64,000 bases of DNA. Source: Streptomyces sp. WAC08241. GTDB taxonomy: Bacteria; Actinomycetota; Actinomycetes; Streptomycetales; Streptomycetaceae. Below are positions 38,715 through 49,838 of the stretch, piece by piece. The DNA is taken from contig CP042279.1 in assembly GCA_007858575.1 (NCBI GenBank), forward strand, positions 4,404,501 through 4,468,500, in the 5' to 3' direction. Position 1 is the stretch's first letter. The number at the start of each line of letters is the position of its first letter. The position numbers were made by a program, and so were the translations under genes. The notes beneath the pieces are model-generated. The model saw only the letters and a list, made by a program, of their open reading frames with translations. It was not told the DNA's origin and searched no databases.

Positions 38715-40647
38715 CGGAGCATCCCACCTCCCACGAAGGCCGCCAGCCCCTGGCTGCCCGGCTGCAGGAACGCGCCCGCCCCCGCCAGGAGGCGGCGGCC
38801 GGCCTGCCCGACGTGCCCGCGCAGCCGGGCGGAGCACCGGTCCCCGGTACGGAGTCCCCGGCGGCGCCCGGTGCGCCCGCCGCGCCCCTCGGGGCGGCGG
38901 TCCGGGCGCCGTGGCCGTCGCCGTCTCCCCGCAGCCGTCCGGCGGCGGGAGCACGCGGCGCGGCGCGAGGGCGAGCGGCTGCGGTTCGTCGGGGCGGCGA
39001 CCCGCCGCATCGCCCGCGGCATCGACCTGGACGAGATCGTGCTCGGCCTGTGCCGGGCGACCGTGCCCACGTTCTCCGACGAGATCCTGGTCTACCTGCG
39101 CGATCCGCTGCCGGTGGGCGACGAGCGCCCGGTGGCGCCGTTCGTGCTGCGGCTGCGCCGGACGGACCGGCTGCGGTTAACGGACCCGGAGTCCGAGGAG
39201 CTCGTCCTCGTGCCCGATCCGGATCCGACCCCGCGGCCGAACTCTGCGAGGTGCGGTCCGGAGGGGCGCTCGCCGAGGTGCTGCGCGGGGTGCGGCCGGT
39301 CTTCGGCGACTCCGCCGCCGCCCGGGAGGCGCTGGGCGAGCTGCTCGGCACCGACCATCCGCTGCCCGGCGGGCTGCGGGCGATACTGGCTCCGCTGCGC
39401 GGCCGGCGCCGGGTGATCGGCGCGGCCGTGTTCCTGCGCCGTCCCGAGCGGGCCGGGTTCGAGCCGAACGACCTCCTGGTGGCGGCGCAGTTGGCCACGC
39501 ACACCGCGCTCGGCATCGACAAGGCCGTCCTGTACGGCCGGGAGGCGTACATCGCGGACGAGCTCCAGCGGACGATGCTGCCGGACTCGCTGCCGCAGCC
39601 GACCGGGGTCCGGCTCGCCTCGCGCTACCTGCCGGCGGCCGAGACGGCCCGGGTGGGCGGCGACTGGTACGACGCGATCCCGCTGCCCGGCAGCCGGGTC
39701 GCCCTGGTCGTGGGCGACGTCATGGGCCACTCCATGACCTCGGCGGCGATCATGGGCCAGTTGCGCACCACCGCGCAGACCCTGGCCGGGCTCGACCTGC
39801 CGCCGCAGGAGGTCCTGCACCACCTGGACGAGCAGGCGCAGCGGCTCGGCGAGAACCGGATGGCCACCTGCCTGTACGCGGTGTACGACCCGGTCTCGCA
39901 CCGGATCACGGTGGCGAACGCCGGCCACCCGCCGCCGATACTGCTCCACCTGGGCGGGCGCGCGGAGGTCCTCCGGGTGCCGCCGGGCGCCCCGATCGGG
40001 GTGGGCGGGGTGGACTTCGAGGCGGTCGAGCTGGACGCCCCGGCCGGTGCCACGCTGCTGCTCTACACCGACGGCCTGGTGGAGTCGCGGCTGCGGGACG
40101 TGTGGACGGGGATCGAGCAGTTGCGGGAGCGCCTGGCGGCGACCGCGCAGCTCACCGGGCCCGACCACTCGCCCCCGCTGGAGGCGCTCTGCGACGACGT
40201 CCTGGACATGCTGGGCCCCGGCGACCGGGACGACGACATCGCGCTGCTCGCGGCCCGGTTCGACGGGATCGCGCCGAGCGACGTGGCGTACTGGTTCCTG
40301 GACCCGGAGGACGCGGCCCCGGGCCGTGCCCGGCGGCTCGCCCGGCGGGCGCTGGCCCGCTGGGACCTGGAGGACCTCACGGACTCGGTGGAGCTGCTGA
40401 TCAGCGAGGTCGTGACGAACGCCGTGCGGTACGCGGAGCGGCCGGTGACGCTGCGGCTGCTCCGTACGGACGTGCTGCGCTGCGAGGTCGGCGACGACTC
40501 CCCGCAGTTGCCCCGGCAGCGGCGGGCGCGGGACACCGACGAGGGCGGGCGCGGCCTGTTCCTGGTGAACCGGCTGGCCCGGCGCTGGGGGCGACCCGGC
40601 TCTCGGGCGGCAAGGTGGTCTGGTTCGAGCTGGCGACCCGTACCTGA
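38711..40647 (+). CDS. SpoIIE/PP2C phosphatase with GAF and HATPase domains
   Basis: About 646 residues. N-terminal disordered stretch, a GAF-like region (RPVFGDSAAAREALGELLGT, RGRRRVIGAAVFLRRPER), the PP2C/SpoIIE domain (RVGGDWYDAIPLPGSRVALV, VGDVMGHSMTSAAIMGQLRT, TVANAGHPPPILL, DDDIALLAARF) and a C-terminal anti-sigma-type ATPase domain (DSVELLISEVVTNAVRYAER, GRGLFLVNRLARRWG). It probably dephosphorylates anti-anti-sigma factors in stress or development signalling. Indels near 38930, 39236 and 40595. Confidence 0.9.
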
Positions 40648-40666
40648 GCGGGCCGTCCCCGGACGT

Positions 40667-40699
40667 GGAAGGCCGGACCCCGGCGGGGTCCGGCCTTCC
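40667..40699. terminator. bidirectional hairpin between PP2C and PBP genes
   Basis: The arms GGAAGGCCGGACCCC and GGGGTCCGGCCTTCC are perfectly complementary and lie between convergent genes. Confidence 0.9.
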
Positions 40700-40725
40700 G
40701 TGCGTCTCCGTACGTCTCCGTGCGG

Positions 40726-42963
40726 CTACTGCCGCTGGGCCGTCGGGCGGACGGGCCTGCCGGTTCCGTCGCCGCCCGGTTCGGGTCGGTGCCGCCTCCG
40801 CCGTCGGGCGGGTCGATCGAGGGCGGCGGGGACGGCTCGTCCGTCGTCGGCTCCCCGGTGGGCGTCGGCGGGGTGGTGGCCGGGTCGCTCGTCCGGGTCG
40901 GCGGGGTGGTGGCGGGCTCGGTCGTCGGCGCGGACGTGGTGCTCGGCGAGGCGGTGGTCGGCTCCTCCGTCGGCTCCTCGGGGGCCTCGGTGGTGGCGGT
41001 GGGGTCCGGGTCCGGCTCGGCCGCGTCCGTGCCGTCGGTCTCCAGGTCGAAGCGCGCGTCGGAGCCGCCGTTCAGGGCGCGGGTCGTGTACTCGCCCCAG
41101 ATCCGGGCGGGCGTACGGCCGCGTTGGCGCGGCCCGGGTTGATGGTGTTGGTCAGGGTGACCTGGTTGCCCTTGGCGTCCTCGCCGAAGAGGGCGACGGC
41201 GGTGACGAGTTCGGGGGTGTAGCCGACGAACCAGGCGGAGCGGTTGTTCTCGGAGGTGCCGGTCTTGCCCGCGGCCGCGTAGTCCCCGGCGGCGCGGGTG
41301 CCGGAGCCGCTGCGCACGACGCCCGTCATGGCCTTGGTGGCGGTGTCGGCGGCCTCGCGGGTGATGACCTGGCCGCCGAGCGGGTTCGGGGTCCGGACCG
41401 TGCGGTCCCGGTGCTCGGCGGACTTCACCAGGGCCGGGGAGACCCGCTTGCCGTGGTTGTCGAGGGTGGCGTAGACGCCGGCCATGTCCAGGGTCGAGGC
41501 GTTCATGACGCCGAGGGAGATGGCGGGGGCCTCGGGAAGTCCTTGCCGTCCTTCATGCCGAGGGCCAGGGCGGTCCTCTTCACCTTGTCCGGGCCGACGT
41601 CGACGATCATCTGGGCGTAGACCGAGTTGATCGAGCTGTTGGTGGCCCGCTGGACGGTGACGGGGCCGTAGTCGTCGTCGTCCTCGTTCTCCGGGGCGAA
41701 GGGGATGTCGCTGCCCACGACCGGGCGCTTGCTGGTGCCGTCGTAGACCGTGCCGAGGCCGATGTGCCGTCCGTCCTGGGTCTTCGCGTGGTTCTCGATC
41801 GCGGAGGCGAGGACGATCGGCTTGAAGGTGGAGGCGGGCTGGTAGTCGCGGCGGGTCGCGTTGGAGATCCAGTGCTCGGTGGCGCCGACGCCGCCGTACA
41901 TCGCGACGACCGCGCCGGTCTTCGGGTCGACGGAGGTGGCGCCGGCCTGGACGACGGCGTGCTTCTCGTCGCCCTTGCGGTCGAGCTTGGACTCCAGCTC
42001 CTCGTCCACGGCCGCGACGAGCGCCTTCTGCTTCTTCTCGTCGATGTTGAGGGTGATCGTCCAGCCGCCGGCCTTGATGTCCTCCTCGCTGACGCCCTGG
42101 CGCATCAGCTCCTGGTTGGCGGCCTCGACGATGTAGCCGGTCTGGCCCTCCATGCCGGGCAGGGGCCTGGGCTTCTGCGGCACGGGGAACTTCATGCCGG
42201 CGCGCTCGGACGACGACAGCCAGCCCTCCTCGACCATGTTGTCGAGGACGTAGTTCCAGCGCGCCTCGACGAGCTTGCGGCCGGTGGCGTTCGCGGCGGT
42301 CCAGTCGTACTGGTTGGGGGCCTGGAGCAGGGCGGCGAGGTAGGCGCCCTGGGCGGTGGTGAGCCGGGAGGCGTCGACGCCGTAGTACGAGCGGGCGGCG
42401 GCCTGGACGCCGTAGGCGCTGCGCCCGTAGTAGCTGGTGTTCATGTACCCGGCGAGGATCTCGTTCTTGGTCATGTTCTCATCGACCTTGATGGCGATGA
42501 CCATTTCCTTGAGCTTGCGGGTCGCCGTCTGGTCCTGGCTCAGGTAGTAGTTCTTGACGTACTGCTGGGTGATGGTCGAGCCGCCCTGCTTGCCCTTGCC
42601 GGTGAGGGTGGACCAGGCGGCGCGGGTGGTGCCCTTGATGTCGACGCCGTTGTCCTTGTAGAAGCTCTTGTTCTCGGCGGCGACGAACGCCTGCTGGACC
42701 TTCTGCGGGATCTTGTCGAGACCGACGATCTCGCGGTTGATCTCGCCGGTGCGGGCGAGGATCTTGCCGTTGGCGTACTTGTAGATGTTGCTCTGCATCG
42801 TGGCCTCGGCGTTGGCCGTCGGCACCGGGACCATGAGGTAGACGACGTACAGGGCGCCCATGCCGAGCAGGCAGGACACGACGAAGGTGCCCAGGAGCTT
42901 CTTCCAGGAGAAGAGGCGGCGTATGCCGCTCTTCTTCGCCTTGCCCGTGTCAGGTCGGCCCAT
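40726..42963 (-). CDS. bifunctional penicillin-binding protein (glycosyltransferase 51 + transpeptidase)
   Basis: Class A PBP for peptidoglycan synthesis. One TM helix (LLGTFVVSCLLGMGALYVVY). GT51: FVAAENKSFYKDNGVDIKGT, GGSTITQQYVKNYYL and EILAGYMNTSYYGRSAYGVQ. Transpeptidase: QPASTFKPIVLAS (SxxK), NSSINS (SxN) and AAGKTGTSENNRS (KTG). The C terminus is a long Thr/Pro/Glu tail. About 745 residues; the exact stop is uncertain (TAG 40728 in one frame). Indels near 41520 and 41115. Confidence 0.92.
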
Positions 42964-43172
42964 GTGTTCCGTCGCTCCGCTCGTCGTGTGTCCCGGCCCC
43001 CGGCGTGTGCTCGCGCGCGCCGGATCAGCTCAGCAAGCTAACACCGGCAGGGTGGACAAGGAGACCGATCACGTCTTTCAGGACGTGAGAATCAGCACCC
43101 GCGCCCAGAGGAACCGACGCCCGAACGCCCCGAACGGTTGCGCGAAGGGGCATTCCGCTTACCGCGCGGCGC

Positions 43173-43200
43173 TATACATCGCGCGTATACACACCGTGTA
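43173..43200. promoter_or_regulatory. overlapping palindromes before the PadR gene, probable autoregulatory operator
   Basis: TATAC-N7-GTATA (43173-43189) overlaps TACAC-ACC-GTGTA (43188-43200), ending 11 bp before the PadR start. Paired AT-rich palindromes at a PadR promoter fit self-repression. The local AT content is unusual for the window. Confidence 0.5.
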
Positions 43201-43211
43201 CAGTGATCGGC

Positions 43212-43736
43212 ATGTCCATCGGTCACACCCTCCTCGGGCTCCTGGAGTCCGGTCCGCGCCACGGCTACGACCTCAAGCGCGCCTTCGACGACAGATTCGG
43301 CCACGACCGGCCGCTCCACTACGGCCAGGTCTACTCGACCATGTCCCGGCTCCTGAGGAACGGCCTCGTGGTCGTCGACGGCGTCGAGGCGGGCGGCGGT
43401 CCCGAGCGGAAGCGGTACGCCGTCACCGAGGCCGGCATCACCGACGTCGCCCAGTGGCTCGCCACCCCCGAGAAGCCGGAGCCGTACCTCCAGTCCACGC
43501 TCTACACCAAGGTCGTCCTCGCCCTGCTGACCGGGCGCGGGGCCGACGGCATCCTCGACACCCAGCGCTCCGAGCACCTGCGCCTGATGCGCGAGCTCAC
43601 CCGGCGCAAGAAGGACGGCGACCTCGCCGACCAGCTCATCTGCGACCACGCCCTGTTCCACCTGGAGGCGGACCTGCGCTGGCTGGAGCTGACCGCCGCC
43701 CGGCTCGACCGGCTCGCCGAGGAGGTCCGCCGATGA
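43212..43736 (+). CDS. PadR-family transcriptional regulator
   Basis: About 174 residues, intact. Winged-helix N terminus: HTLLGLLESGPRHGYDLKRA, HYGQVYSTMSRLLRNGLVVV and KRYAVTEAGI; C-terminal dimerisation helices QSTLYTKVVLALLTGRGADG and ALFHLEADLRWLELTAARLD. ATG 43212 (MSIGHTLLG) is preferred over 43203. It is followed after 40 bp by an FtsX-type ABC transporter, which it probably represses until a ligand is present. Confidence 0.92.
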   Translation: MSIGHTLLGLLESGPRHGYDLKRAFDDRFGHDRPLHYGQVYSTMSRLLRNGLVVVDGVEAGGGPERKRYAVTEAGITDVAQWLATPEKPEPYLQSTLYTKVVLALLTGRGADGILDTQRSEHLRLMRELTRRKKDGDLADQLICDHALFHLEADLRWLELTAARLDRLAEEVRR

Positions 43737-43776
43737 CCGCGCGCCTCCCGGGACACGCGGGAGGGACGGCCCGCCG

Positions 43777-44457
43777 ATGACCTCCGCACCCCTCCTGAGG
43801 GCCACCGGCCTCGACAAGGCCTACGGGCCGACCCCGGCGCTCGCGGGCGCCGACTTCACGCTGCGGGCCGGCGAGGTCGTCGCCGTCATGGGCCCCTCCG
43901 GCTCCGGCAAGTCCACGCTGCTGCACTGCCTGGCCGGGATCGTCCGGCCCGACGCCGGCACCATCGCCTACGACGGGCGCGAGCTCACCGCGCTCTCCGA
44001 CCGCGAGCGCAGCTCCCTGCGCCGCACCGACTTCGGCTTCGTCTTCCAGTTCGGCCGGCTCGTGCCCGAGCTGACCTGCGCGGAGAACGTGGCCTCCCGC
44101 TCCGCCTCGGCGGCGAGAAGCGGAAGGCCGCCGAGGCCAGGGCCGTCGAGTGGCTCGCCCGCCTGGAGGTCGACGCCGTCGCGGCCAAGCGCCCCGGCGA
44201 GATATCCGGCGGCCAGGGCCAGCGCGTCGCCGTCGCCCGCGCGCTCGTCACCGCCCCCGGGTGATCTTCGCCGACGAGCCGACCGGCGCCCTCGACTCGC
44301 TCAACGGCGAACGGGTCATGAGCCTGCTCACCGAGGCCTCCCGGGACACCGGCGCCGCCGTCGTCCTCGTCACCCACGAGGCTAGGTCGCCGCCCACTCC
44401 GACCGCGAGGTCGTCGTGCGCGACGGCCGGGTGCGGGACGCGGAGTGGGCGGCATGA
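43777..44457 (+). CDS. ABC transporter ATP-binding protein, LolD/MacB type (frameshifted)
   Basis: About 228 residues. Walker A GPSGSGKSTLLHCLAG, Q-loop region FVFQFGRLVPELTCAENVA, signature ISGGQGQRVAVARAL, Walker B VIFADEPTGALDS and H-loop VVLVTHEA. Indels near 44101, 44261 and 44385. Its stop overlaps the permease ATG (ATGA). Members act with FtsX-domain permeases in export or drug resistance. Confidence 0.92.
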
Positions 44458-46819
44458 AGCTCCGCACCTGGGCCCGCGACCTGGCCCTTGGCGCCCGGTT
44501 CGCCGTCACCGGCGGGCGCCCCGGCCTCCTGCGCACCCTGCTGACCGCCACCGGCGTCGGCTTCGGCGTGGCGCTGCTGCTGCTCGCCGCCTCCCTGCCG
44601 AACATGCTCTTCCAGCGGGAGGTGCGGGAGGCGGTCCGCGCCGTCGACGGGAGCCGGGAGGTCACCGCCCCGGGCCCCGCACCTTTCTCCACCCTCGACC
44701 GGACCACCACCTACCGCGACGACGTCGTCTCCGGGCTGCTGCTGCAGCCCGACGGCGACGCGCCCCGCTCCCCGGGCGCGGCCGCGTTCCCCCGGACCGG
44801 CGAGATGCTGGTCTCGCCCGCGCTCCGCGACCTGCTCGACTCCCCCGAGGGCGCCCTGCTCGAGGAGCGGCTCCCCTACGAGGTGGCCGGGACCCTCGGC
44901 AAGGACGGGCTCATCGGCCCGGCCGACCTGCGGTACGTCGCCCACGTCGACTTCCTCGACACCGACAACCTCGACGGGCGCGGCGAGCGCTTCGGCTGGT
45001 CGGTGCCCGAGGAGCCGAAGAACGCCTTCCTGATCCTCCTCGTGGTCGTCGCCTGCGTCGTCCTGCTGCTGCCCGTGCTCGTCTTCGTCGCGACCGCCGT
45101 CCGCTTCGGCGGCGAGCAGCGCGACCGGCGGCTCGCGGCGCTCCGGCTGGTCGGCGCGGACGCCCCCATGACCCGGCGGATCGCGGCCGGCGAGTCTCTC
45201 GCGGGCGCGCTCCTCGGCCTCCTGACCGGCGCCGGACTCTTCGCGGCGGCCCGGCAGTTCGCCGGCGCCTTCACCCTCTGGGACGTCAACGCCTTCCCCT
45301 CCGACGTCACGCCGCTGCCCGCGCTCGCCGCCCTCGCCCTCGTGACCGTCCCGGTCGCCTCGGTCGCGGTCACCCTCGTCGCGCTGCGCGGGGTGGCGAT
45401 CGAACCGCTCGGCGTCGTCCGGGACTCCGCGCCGCGCCGCCGCCGCCGGCTGTGGTGGCGGCTGCTGCTCCTGGCGGCCGGCGCCGCCCTGCTCGCCCCG
45501 CTCATGGGCCGGGTCTCGGTGACCGAGACCAGCATCGACACCGTGCCCGTCGTGACCGGCACCGTCCTCTTCCTCATCGGTCTGACCACGCTGCTCCCGT
45601 GGCTGGTCGAGGCCGGGGTGAAGCGACTGCACGCGGGCCCGGTGGCCTGGCAGCTCGCCGTCCGCAGGCTCCAGTTGAGCAGCGGCACGGCGGCCCGCGC
45701 GGTCAGCGGCATCGTCGTCGCGGCCACCGGCGCCATCGCGCTCCAGATGCTCTTCCAGGCGATGGAGAACGAGTTCGCGTTGCCGACCGGCGCGGACTCG
45801 TCCCGCGCCCAGGTCGTCGTCGGCTTCCGCGGCAGGACCGCCGACGAGGCCCGCGACATCACCGCCCGCTTCGCGCGGACCGAGGGCGTCGACGAGGCGA
45901 TGGCGGTCGTCGAGTCGCACGTGTGGCGGCCCGGCCCGCCGGAGGAGGGCGAGGAGTCCGCCCCGTCGGCCTCGCTCAGGGTCGGCGACTGCTCCTCCCT
46001 GCGGGAGTACGCCGTCCTGCCCTCCTGCGAGGACGGGGACGTCTTCGTCCTCCTCGCGCACGGCGCGCAGGGCTCCCCGGACGACGCCCGGACCACTGCG
46101 GTCGCGCGGCCGGGCGCCACGGTCGCCCTGCGCGACCCGCACCCGCCGGAGGACGGGCCGGAGCGGCCCGCGGACGGCCCGCGGTGGCGGATCCCCGCGG
46201 GCGCGAAGGTCGTGGACTCCCGCCCCGACCCGACGGGCATGTACCAGTACGGCGTCCTCGCCACCCCGTCGGCGCTCGACACCGGCCTGCTCGCCGAGCC
46301 CTACGCGCAGAACATGGTCCGGACCGATCCGGCCGTGCCCGACGCGGCCGACCGCGTGCGGAACACGGCGGCGGCGATCGATCCGACCGCCTGGGTGAAG
46401 GACCTGAAGGAGACCGAGCGCGACGCGGCCTTCTCCAGCGTCCGCACCGGCATCCTCGTCGGCTCCACCCCGACCATGCTCCTGGTGGCGGCCTCGCTCC
46501 TGGTCACGACCCTGGAGCAGCTCAGGGACCGCAAGCGGCTGCTCTCCTCGCTCGTCGCTTCGGCACCCGCCGCTCCACCCTGGCCCTGTCGGTGCTGTGG
46601 CAGACGGCGGTGCTGATCGCCCTCGGCCTCGCGCTCGCCGTGGCGGGCGGGCTCGGCCTCGGGGTCGTCCTGCTGAGGATGGGCGGGCAGCCGGTCCAGG
46701 ACTGGTGGGTGTTCCTGCCCGTGGTCGGCATCGGCGCCGCCCTGATCGCGCTGGTGACGCTGCTGAGCATGCCGGCCCTGTGGCGGCTGATGCGCGCGGA
46801 CGGGCTGCGCACGGAGTAA
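44454..46819 (+). CDS. FtsX-domain ABC transporter permease
   Basis: About 788 residues. Hydrophobic blocks at both ends: PGLLRTLLTATGVGFGVALL, AFLILLVVVACVVLLLPVLV, LPALAALALVTVPVASVAVT, VVTGTVLFLIGLTTLLPWLV, TALALSVLWQTAVLIALGLA-type helices and WVFLPVVGIGAALIALVTLL, separated by two large extracellular parts, as in MacB/FtsX mechanotransmission permeases. ATG 44454 overlaps the ATPase stop. One indel near 46560. Likely an antibiotic/peptide or lipid exporter under PadR control. Confidence 0.88.
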
Positions 46820-46914
46820 CCCGTCGATCACGTGTACGCGTGTACGTGTACGGGCGGTGGTTCCTGATGCCGGGGCTTCAGAACCGCCGCCCACCACCCG
46901 TACCGGCAGTCCCC

Positions 46915-47848
46915 TCATCGCTCCCCGCAGCGCCTCCGCCAGCTCCTGGAACTCGGCCTGCCGGGCCGCGCCCGTCCGCATCGCGAGGGCGATCCGGCGC
47001 GAGGGGCCGGATCCGCGAAGAGGCCGGTCCACAGGGCGGAGTTGCGGGCGGTCTCGACCGTGACGGCGGTGCGCGGCAGCAGGGTCACGCCGAGCCCGCC
47101 CGCGACGAGCTGGACCAGGGTGGCGAGGCCGGCCGCGGTGGTGGTGACCTCGGCGCCGTCCGAGCGCCCGGCCTCGCGGCAGATGTCGAGGGCCTGGTCG
47201 CGCAGGCAGTGCCCCTCGTCCAGGAGGAGCAGCCGCAGCTCCCTGAGTCCCTCGCGCGGGATGTCGTCCCGCCCGGCCAGCGGATGCCCGGCCGGGGTGA
47301 CCAGGACGAAGTCCTCGTCGAACAGCGGGAGTTCGGTGACGCCCGGCACGCCGAGCGGCACGGCGAGCAGCAGCAGGTCGAGCCGTCCGGCCGCGAGCCC
47401 CTCCAGGAGCGAGGAGGTCTGCTCCTCGTGGACCTGGAGGTCGAGCTCGGGTAGCGCCGGTGGACCAGGCGCAGGACGGTCGGCAGCAGATAGGGGCGAC
47501 GGTCGGGATCACCCCGAGCCGCAGCGTCCCGGTGAACGGGGCCCGGGCCGCCTCCGCCTCCTCCATCAGCCCGGCCACCGCGTCGAGGACCGTCCGGGCC
47601 CGCGCCGCGAGCCGCTCCCCCGCGGGCGAGAGCAGCACCTTCCGCGTCGTACGCTCGAGGAGCTGGACACCGAGTGCCTCTTCGAGTGCCGAAACCGCGC
47701 CCGAGAGCGCGGGCTGGCTCATGCCGATGGCGGCCGCCGCGTCGCGGAAGTGCAGATGCTCGGCGACCGCCGCGAACGCTCTGAGCTGGGAGAGGCTCGG
47801 CTGCTTGGTGCGGTGCGGGCCGTGCGGAGGGCTGTACGGGGATGCCAC
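46915..47848 (-). CDS. oxyR: LysR-family hydrogen-peroxide sensor OxyR (frameshifted)
   Basis: HTH: SLSQLRAFAAVAEHLHFRDA, AIGMSQPALSGAVSALEEAL and LLERTTRKVLLSPAGERLAA. Sensor domain with LLLLDEGHCLRDQALDICRE, carrying the two redox cysteines of OxyR (GHC and DIC). It diverges from ahpC, its expected target. GTG 47848. Indels near 47452 and 47003 (CCC[C]TCGCG). The C terminus is uncertain; two frames end near 46915 or run further. Confidence 0.92.
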
Positions 47849-47981
47849 TGATAACCACCTTCGATCAACACGACCCACTCTAGCTATTTCACTGATCAAT
47901 GCACTCCGTGCCATGCTGGTGATCCGTCCAACCCCCAAGGAAGCCCCCCAAAAGGGCGCTTCCCCACTGCAAGGAGAGCGC
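47849..47981. promoter_or_regulatory. oxyR-ahpC divergent promoter region with paired GATCAA motifs
   Basis: The spacer is AT-richer than its surroundings and carries TTCGATCAACACG and ACTGATCAATGCA about 30 bp apart, plus AGCTATTTCACTGATC. LysR-type regulators bind such spaced sites. The position between oxyR and ahpC supports OxyR control of both genes. Confidence 0.5.
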
Positions 47982-48536
47982 GTGCTCACTGTCGGTGACC
48001 AGTTCCCCACCTACGACCTGACCGCCTGCGTGTCGCTGGAGAGCGGCAAGGAGTTCGAGCAGATCGACCACAAGTCCTACGAGGGCAAGTGGCGCGTGGT
48101 GTTCTTCTGGCCGAAGGACTTCACCTTCGTCTGCCCGACCGAGATCGCCGCGTTCGGCAAGCTGAACGACGAGTTCGCGGACCGCGACGCCCAGATCCTC
48201 GGCGTCTCCGGCGACTCCGAGTTCGTGCACCACGCCTGGCGCAAGGACCACGACGACCTGCGCGACCTGCCCTTCCCGATGCTCGCGGACTCCAAGCACG
48301 ACCTGATGCGGGACTGCGGCGTCGAGGGCGAGGACGGCTTCGCCCAGCGCGCCGTCTTCATCGTGGACCCGAACAACGAGATCCAGTTCACCATGGTGAC
48401 CGCCGGCTCCGTCGGCCGTAACCCCAAGGAGGTCCTGCGGGTCCTCGACGCCCTGCAGACCGACGAGCTGTGCCCGTGCAACTGGAGCAAGGGCGAGACC
48501 ACGCTCGACCCGGTCAAGCTCCTCTCGGGCGAGTGA
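47982..48536 (+). CDS. ahpC: alkyl hydroperoxide reductase C (peroxiredoxin)
   Basis: Two-Cys peroxiredoxin, 184 residues, intact. Peroxidatic Cys in WPKDFTFVCPTEIAAFG; resolving region DELCPCNWSKGE; EFVHHAWRKDH and GVEGEDGFAQRAVFIVDP are typical of the actinobacterial AhpC paired with AhpD. GTG 47982 follows AAGGAGAGCG. It forms an operon with ahpD (6-bp gap). Confidence 0.96.
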   Translation: MLTVGDQFPTYDLTACVSLESGKEFEQIDHKSYEGKWRVVFFWPKDFTFVCPTEIAAFGKLNDEFADRDAQILGVSGDSEFVHHAWRKDHDDLRDLPFPMLADSKHDLMRDCGVEGEDGFAQRAVFIVDPNNEIQFTMVTAGSVGRNPKEVLRVLDALQTDELCPCNWSKGETTLDPVKLLSGE

Positions 48537-48542
48537 TCCGCC

Positions 48543-49081
48543 ATGGCTCTCGATGAACTCAAGGCCGCCATACCGGACTTCGCCAAGGACCTGAAGCTCA
48601 ACCTGGGCTCGGTCATCGGCAACAGCGACCTCCCCAGCAGCAGCTCTGGGGCACCGTCCTGGCCTGCGCGATCGCCTCGCGCTCGCCGAAGGTGCTCAAG
48701 GAGCTGGAGCCGGAGGCCCGGGAGAACCTGAAGCCCGAGGCGTACCAGGCCGCCAAGTCCGCCGCCGCGATCATGGCGATGAACAACGTCTTCTACCGGA
48801 CCCGGCACCTCCTGTCGGACCCCGAGTACGGGACGCTGCGCGCCGGTCTGCGGATGAACGTCATCGGCAACCCGGGCGTGGAGAAGGTCGACTTCGAGCT
48901 CTGGTCGCTGGCCGTCTCCGCGATCAACGGCTGCGGCCAGTGCCTGGACTCGCACGAGCAGGTCCTGCGCCAGTCCGGCCTCGACCGCGCCACCATCCAG
49001 GAGGCCGTGAAGATCGCCGCCGTCATCCAGGCGGTCGGCGTCACCCTCGACGCGGAAGCGGTCCTCGCCGAGCAGGCCTGA
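48543..49081 (+). CDS. ahpD: alkyl hydroperoxidase D (frameshifted)
   Basis: Disulfide reductase partner of AhpC, about 179 residues. Active site AINGCGQCLDSHEQVLRQ (CxxC plus His). N terminus MALDELKAAIPDFAKDLKLN; IAAVIQAVGVTLDAEAVLAE at the C terminus. One missing base near 48635 (CTCCCC[C]AGC). Confidence 0.95.
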
Positions 49082-49147
49082 CCGCGGACCGTACGGTCCC
49101 GTACGGGACGGTACGAGACCGTACGGGACCCCATGGGACCCCATAAG

Positions 49148-49179
49148 GGCGGCCCCACCGGACACACGGTGGGGCCGCC
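49148..49179. terminator. bidirectional hairpin after ahpD
   Basis: The arms GGCGGCCCCACC and GGTGGGGCCGCC are perfectly complementary around GGACACAC, between ahpD and the convergent secreted-protein gene. Upstream, 49085-49130 is packed with GTACGG/CCGTAC palindromes. Confidence 0.9.
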
Positions 49180-49219
49180 TCGCGTACGCGCCGGTGGCGG
49201 TGCCGCCGCCGCCGCGCGC

Positions 49220-49621
49220 TCAGTCGATGTGCAGGTGGGTCACGTGACCGTAGTCCTTGGTGATCCTCTCCCACTTGCCGAAGGTGTGCCGGTAGCGCCA
49301 GCCGTCGCCGGGCTCGTACTCGAACCACCCGGCGTTGTTGCCGCTGCCGAACCGTTCGACGCCGCCCTGCCCGATGGTCAGGTCGCCCGCGTTGGCGAAG
49401 CACCGGAGGGTGCCCGTCCCGTTGGGATTGCGGATGCCGAACTGCAGGTACTCGCCGTTGAAGTCGGCCTGGCAGTGGAAGAAGTCGACCTCGTCGGTCG
49501 CGGCGGCCGGCACGGTCCCGGCGAGCAGGGCCGCGACGGCCAGCCCCGCGACGAGGACGCTCCGCCGGCCCCGCCCGGCGCTCATGGACCTCGGGGACCT
49601 CGGGGACCTCATGGACCTCAT
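49220..49621 (-). CDS. secreted beta/gamma-crystallin-like small protein
   Basis: About 133 residues, intact. The N terminus has 9-base DNA repeats giving MRSMRSPRSPRSMS, then a signal peptide VLVAGLAVAALLAGTVPAAA. The mature domain, FHCQADFNGEYLQFGI, TLRCFANAGDLTI, FGSGNNAGWFEYEPGDGW and RHTFGKWERI, resembles the small secreted beta/gamma-crystallin fold of Streptomyces inhibitor or killer-toxin-like proteins. ATG 49621 follows GGAAGGAAACC. Activity unknown. Confidence 0.7.
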   Translation of the reverse strand: MRSMRSPRSPRSMSAGRGRRSVLVAGLAVAALLAGTVPAAATDEVDFFHCQADFNGEYLQFGIRNPNGTGTLRCFANAGDLTIGQGGVERFGSGNNAGWFEYEPGDGWRYRHTFGKWERITKDYGHVTHLHID

Positions 49622-49838
49622 GGGCGGTTTCCTTCCTGCGGTACGGGCTCCAGGGCGCGGCGGCTCCCCACCGGGCCGCGCGCCGCGACCATGGTGGAGG
49701 GCCCGGTGCGGCCCGGAGGGGCGGCACGCCGGTCGTACGGCGGCCCGGCGGAGGCCACCCGCGCGCACTGGGGGCGCGTGCCCGGCGCACACCGCCGTCA
49801 CGGCCCCGGAGGAAACGTCACTTCTTGAGCGAGGCCCT

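Noticed and set aside
41764..43041. 425-codon plus-strand open frame
   Set aside because: It is antisense to the penicillin-binding protein, whose domains are unmistakable; the antisense frame is rich in Gly/Asp/Val/Leu from codon bias and has no domain.
44382..46142. 586-codon minus-strand open frame
   Set aside because: Antisense shadow of the FtsX permease in GC-rich DNA; composition is Gly/Asp/Glu/Arg with no motif.
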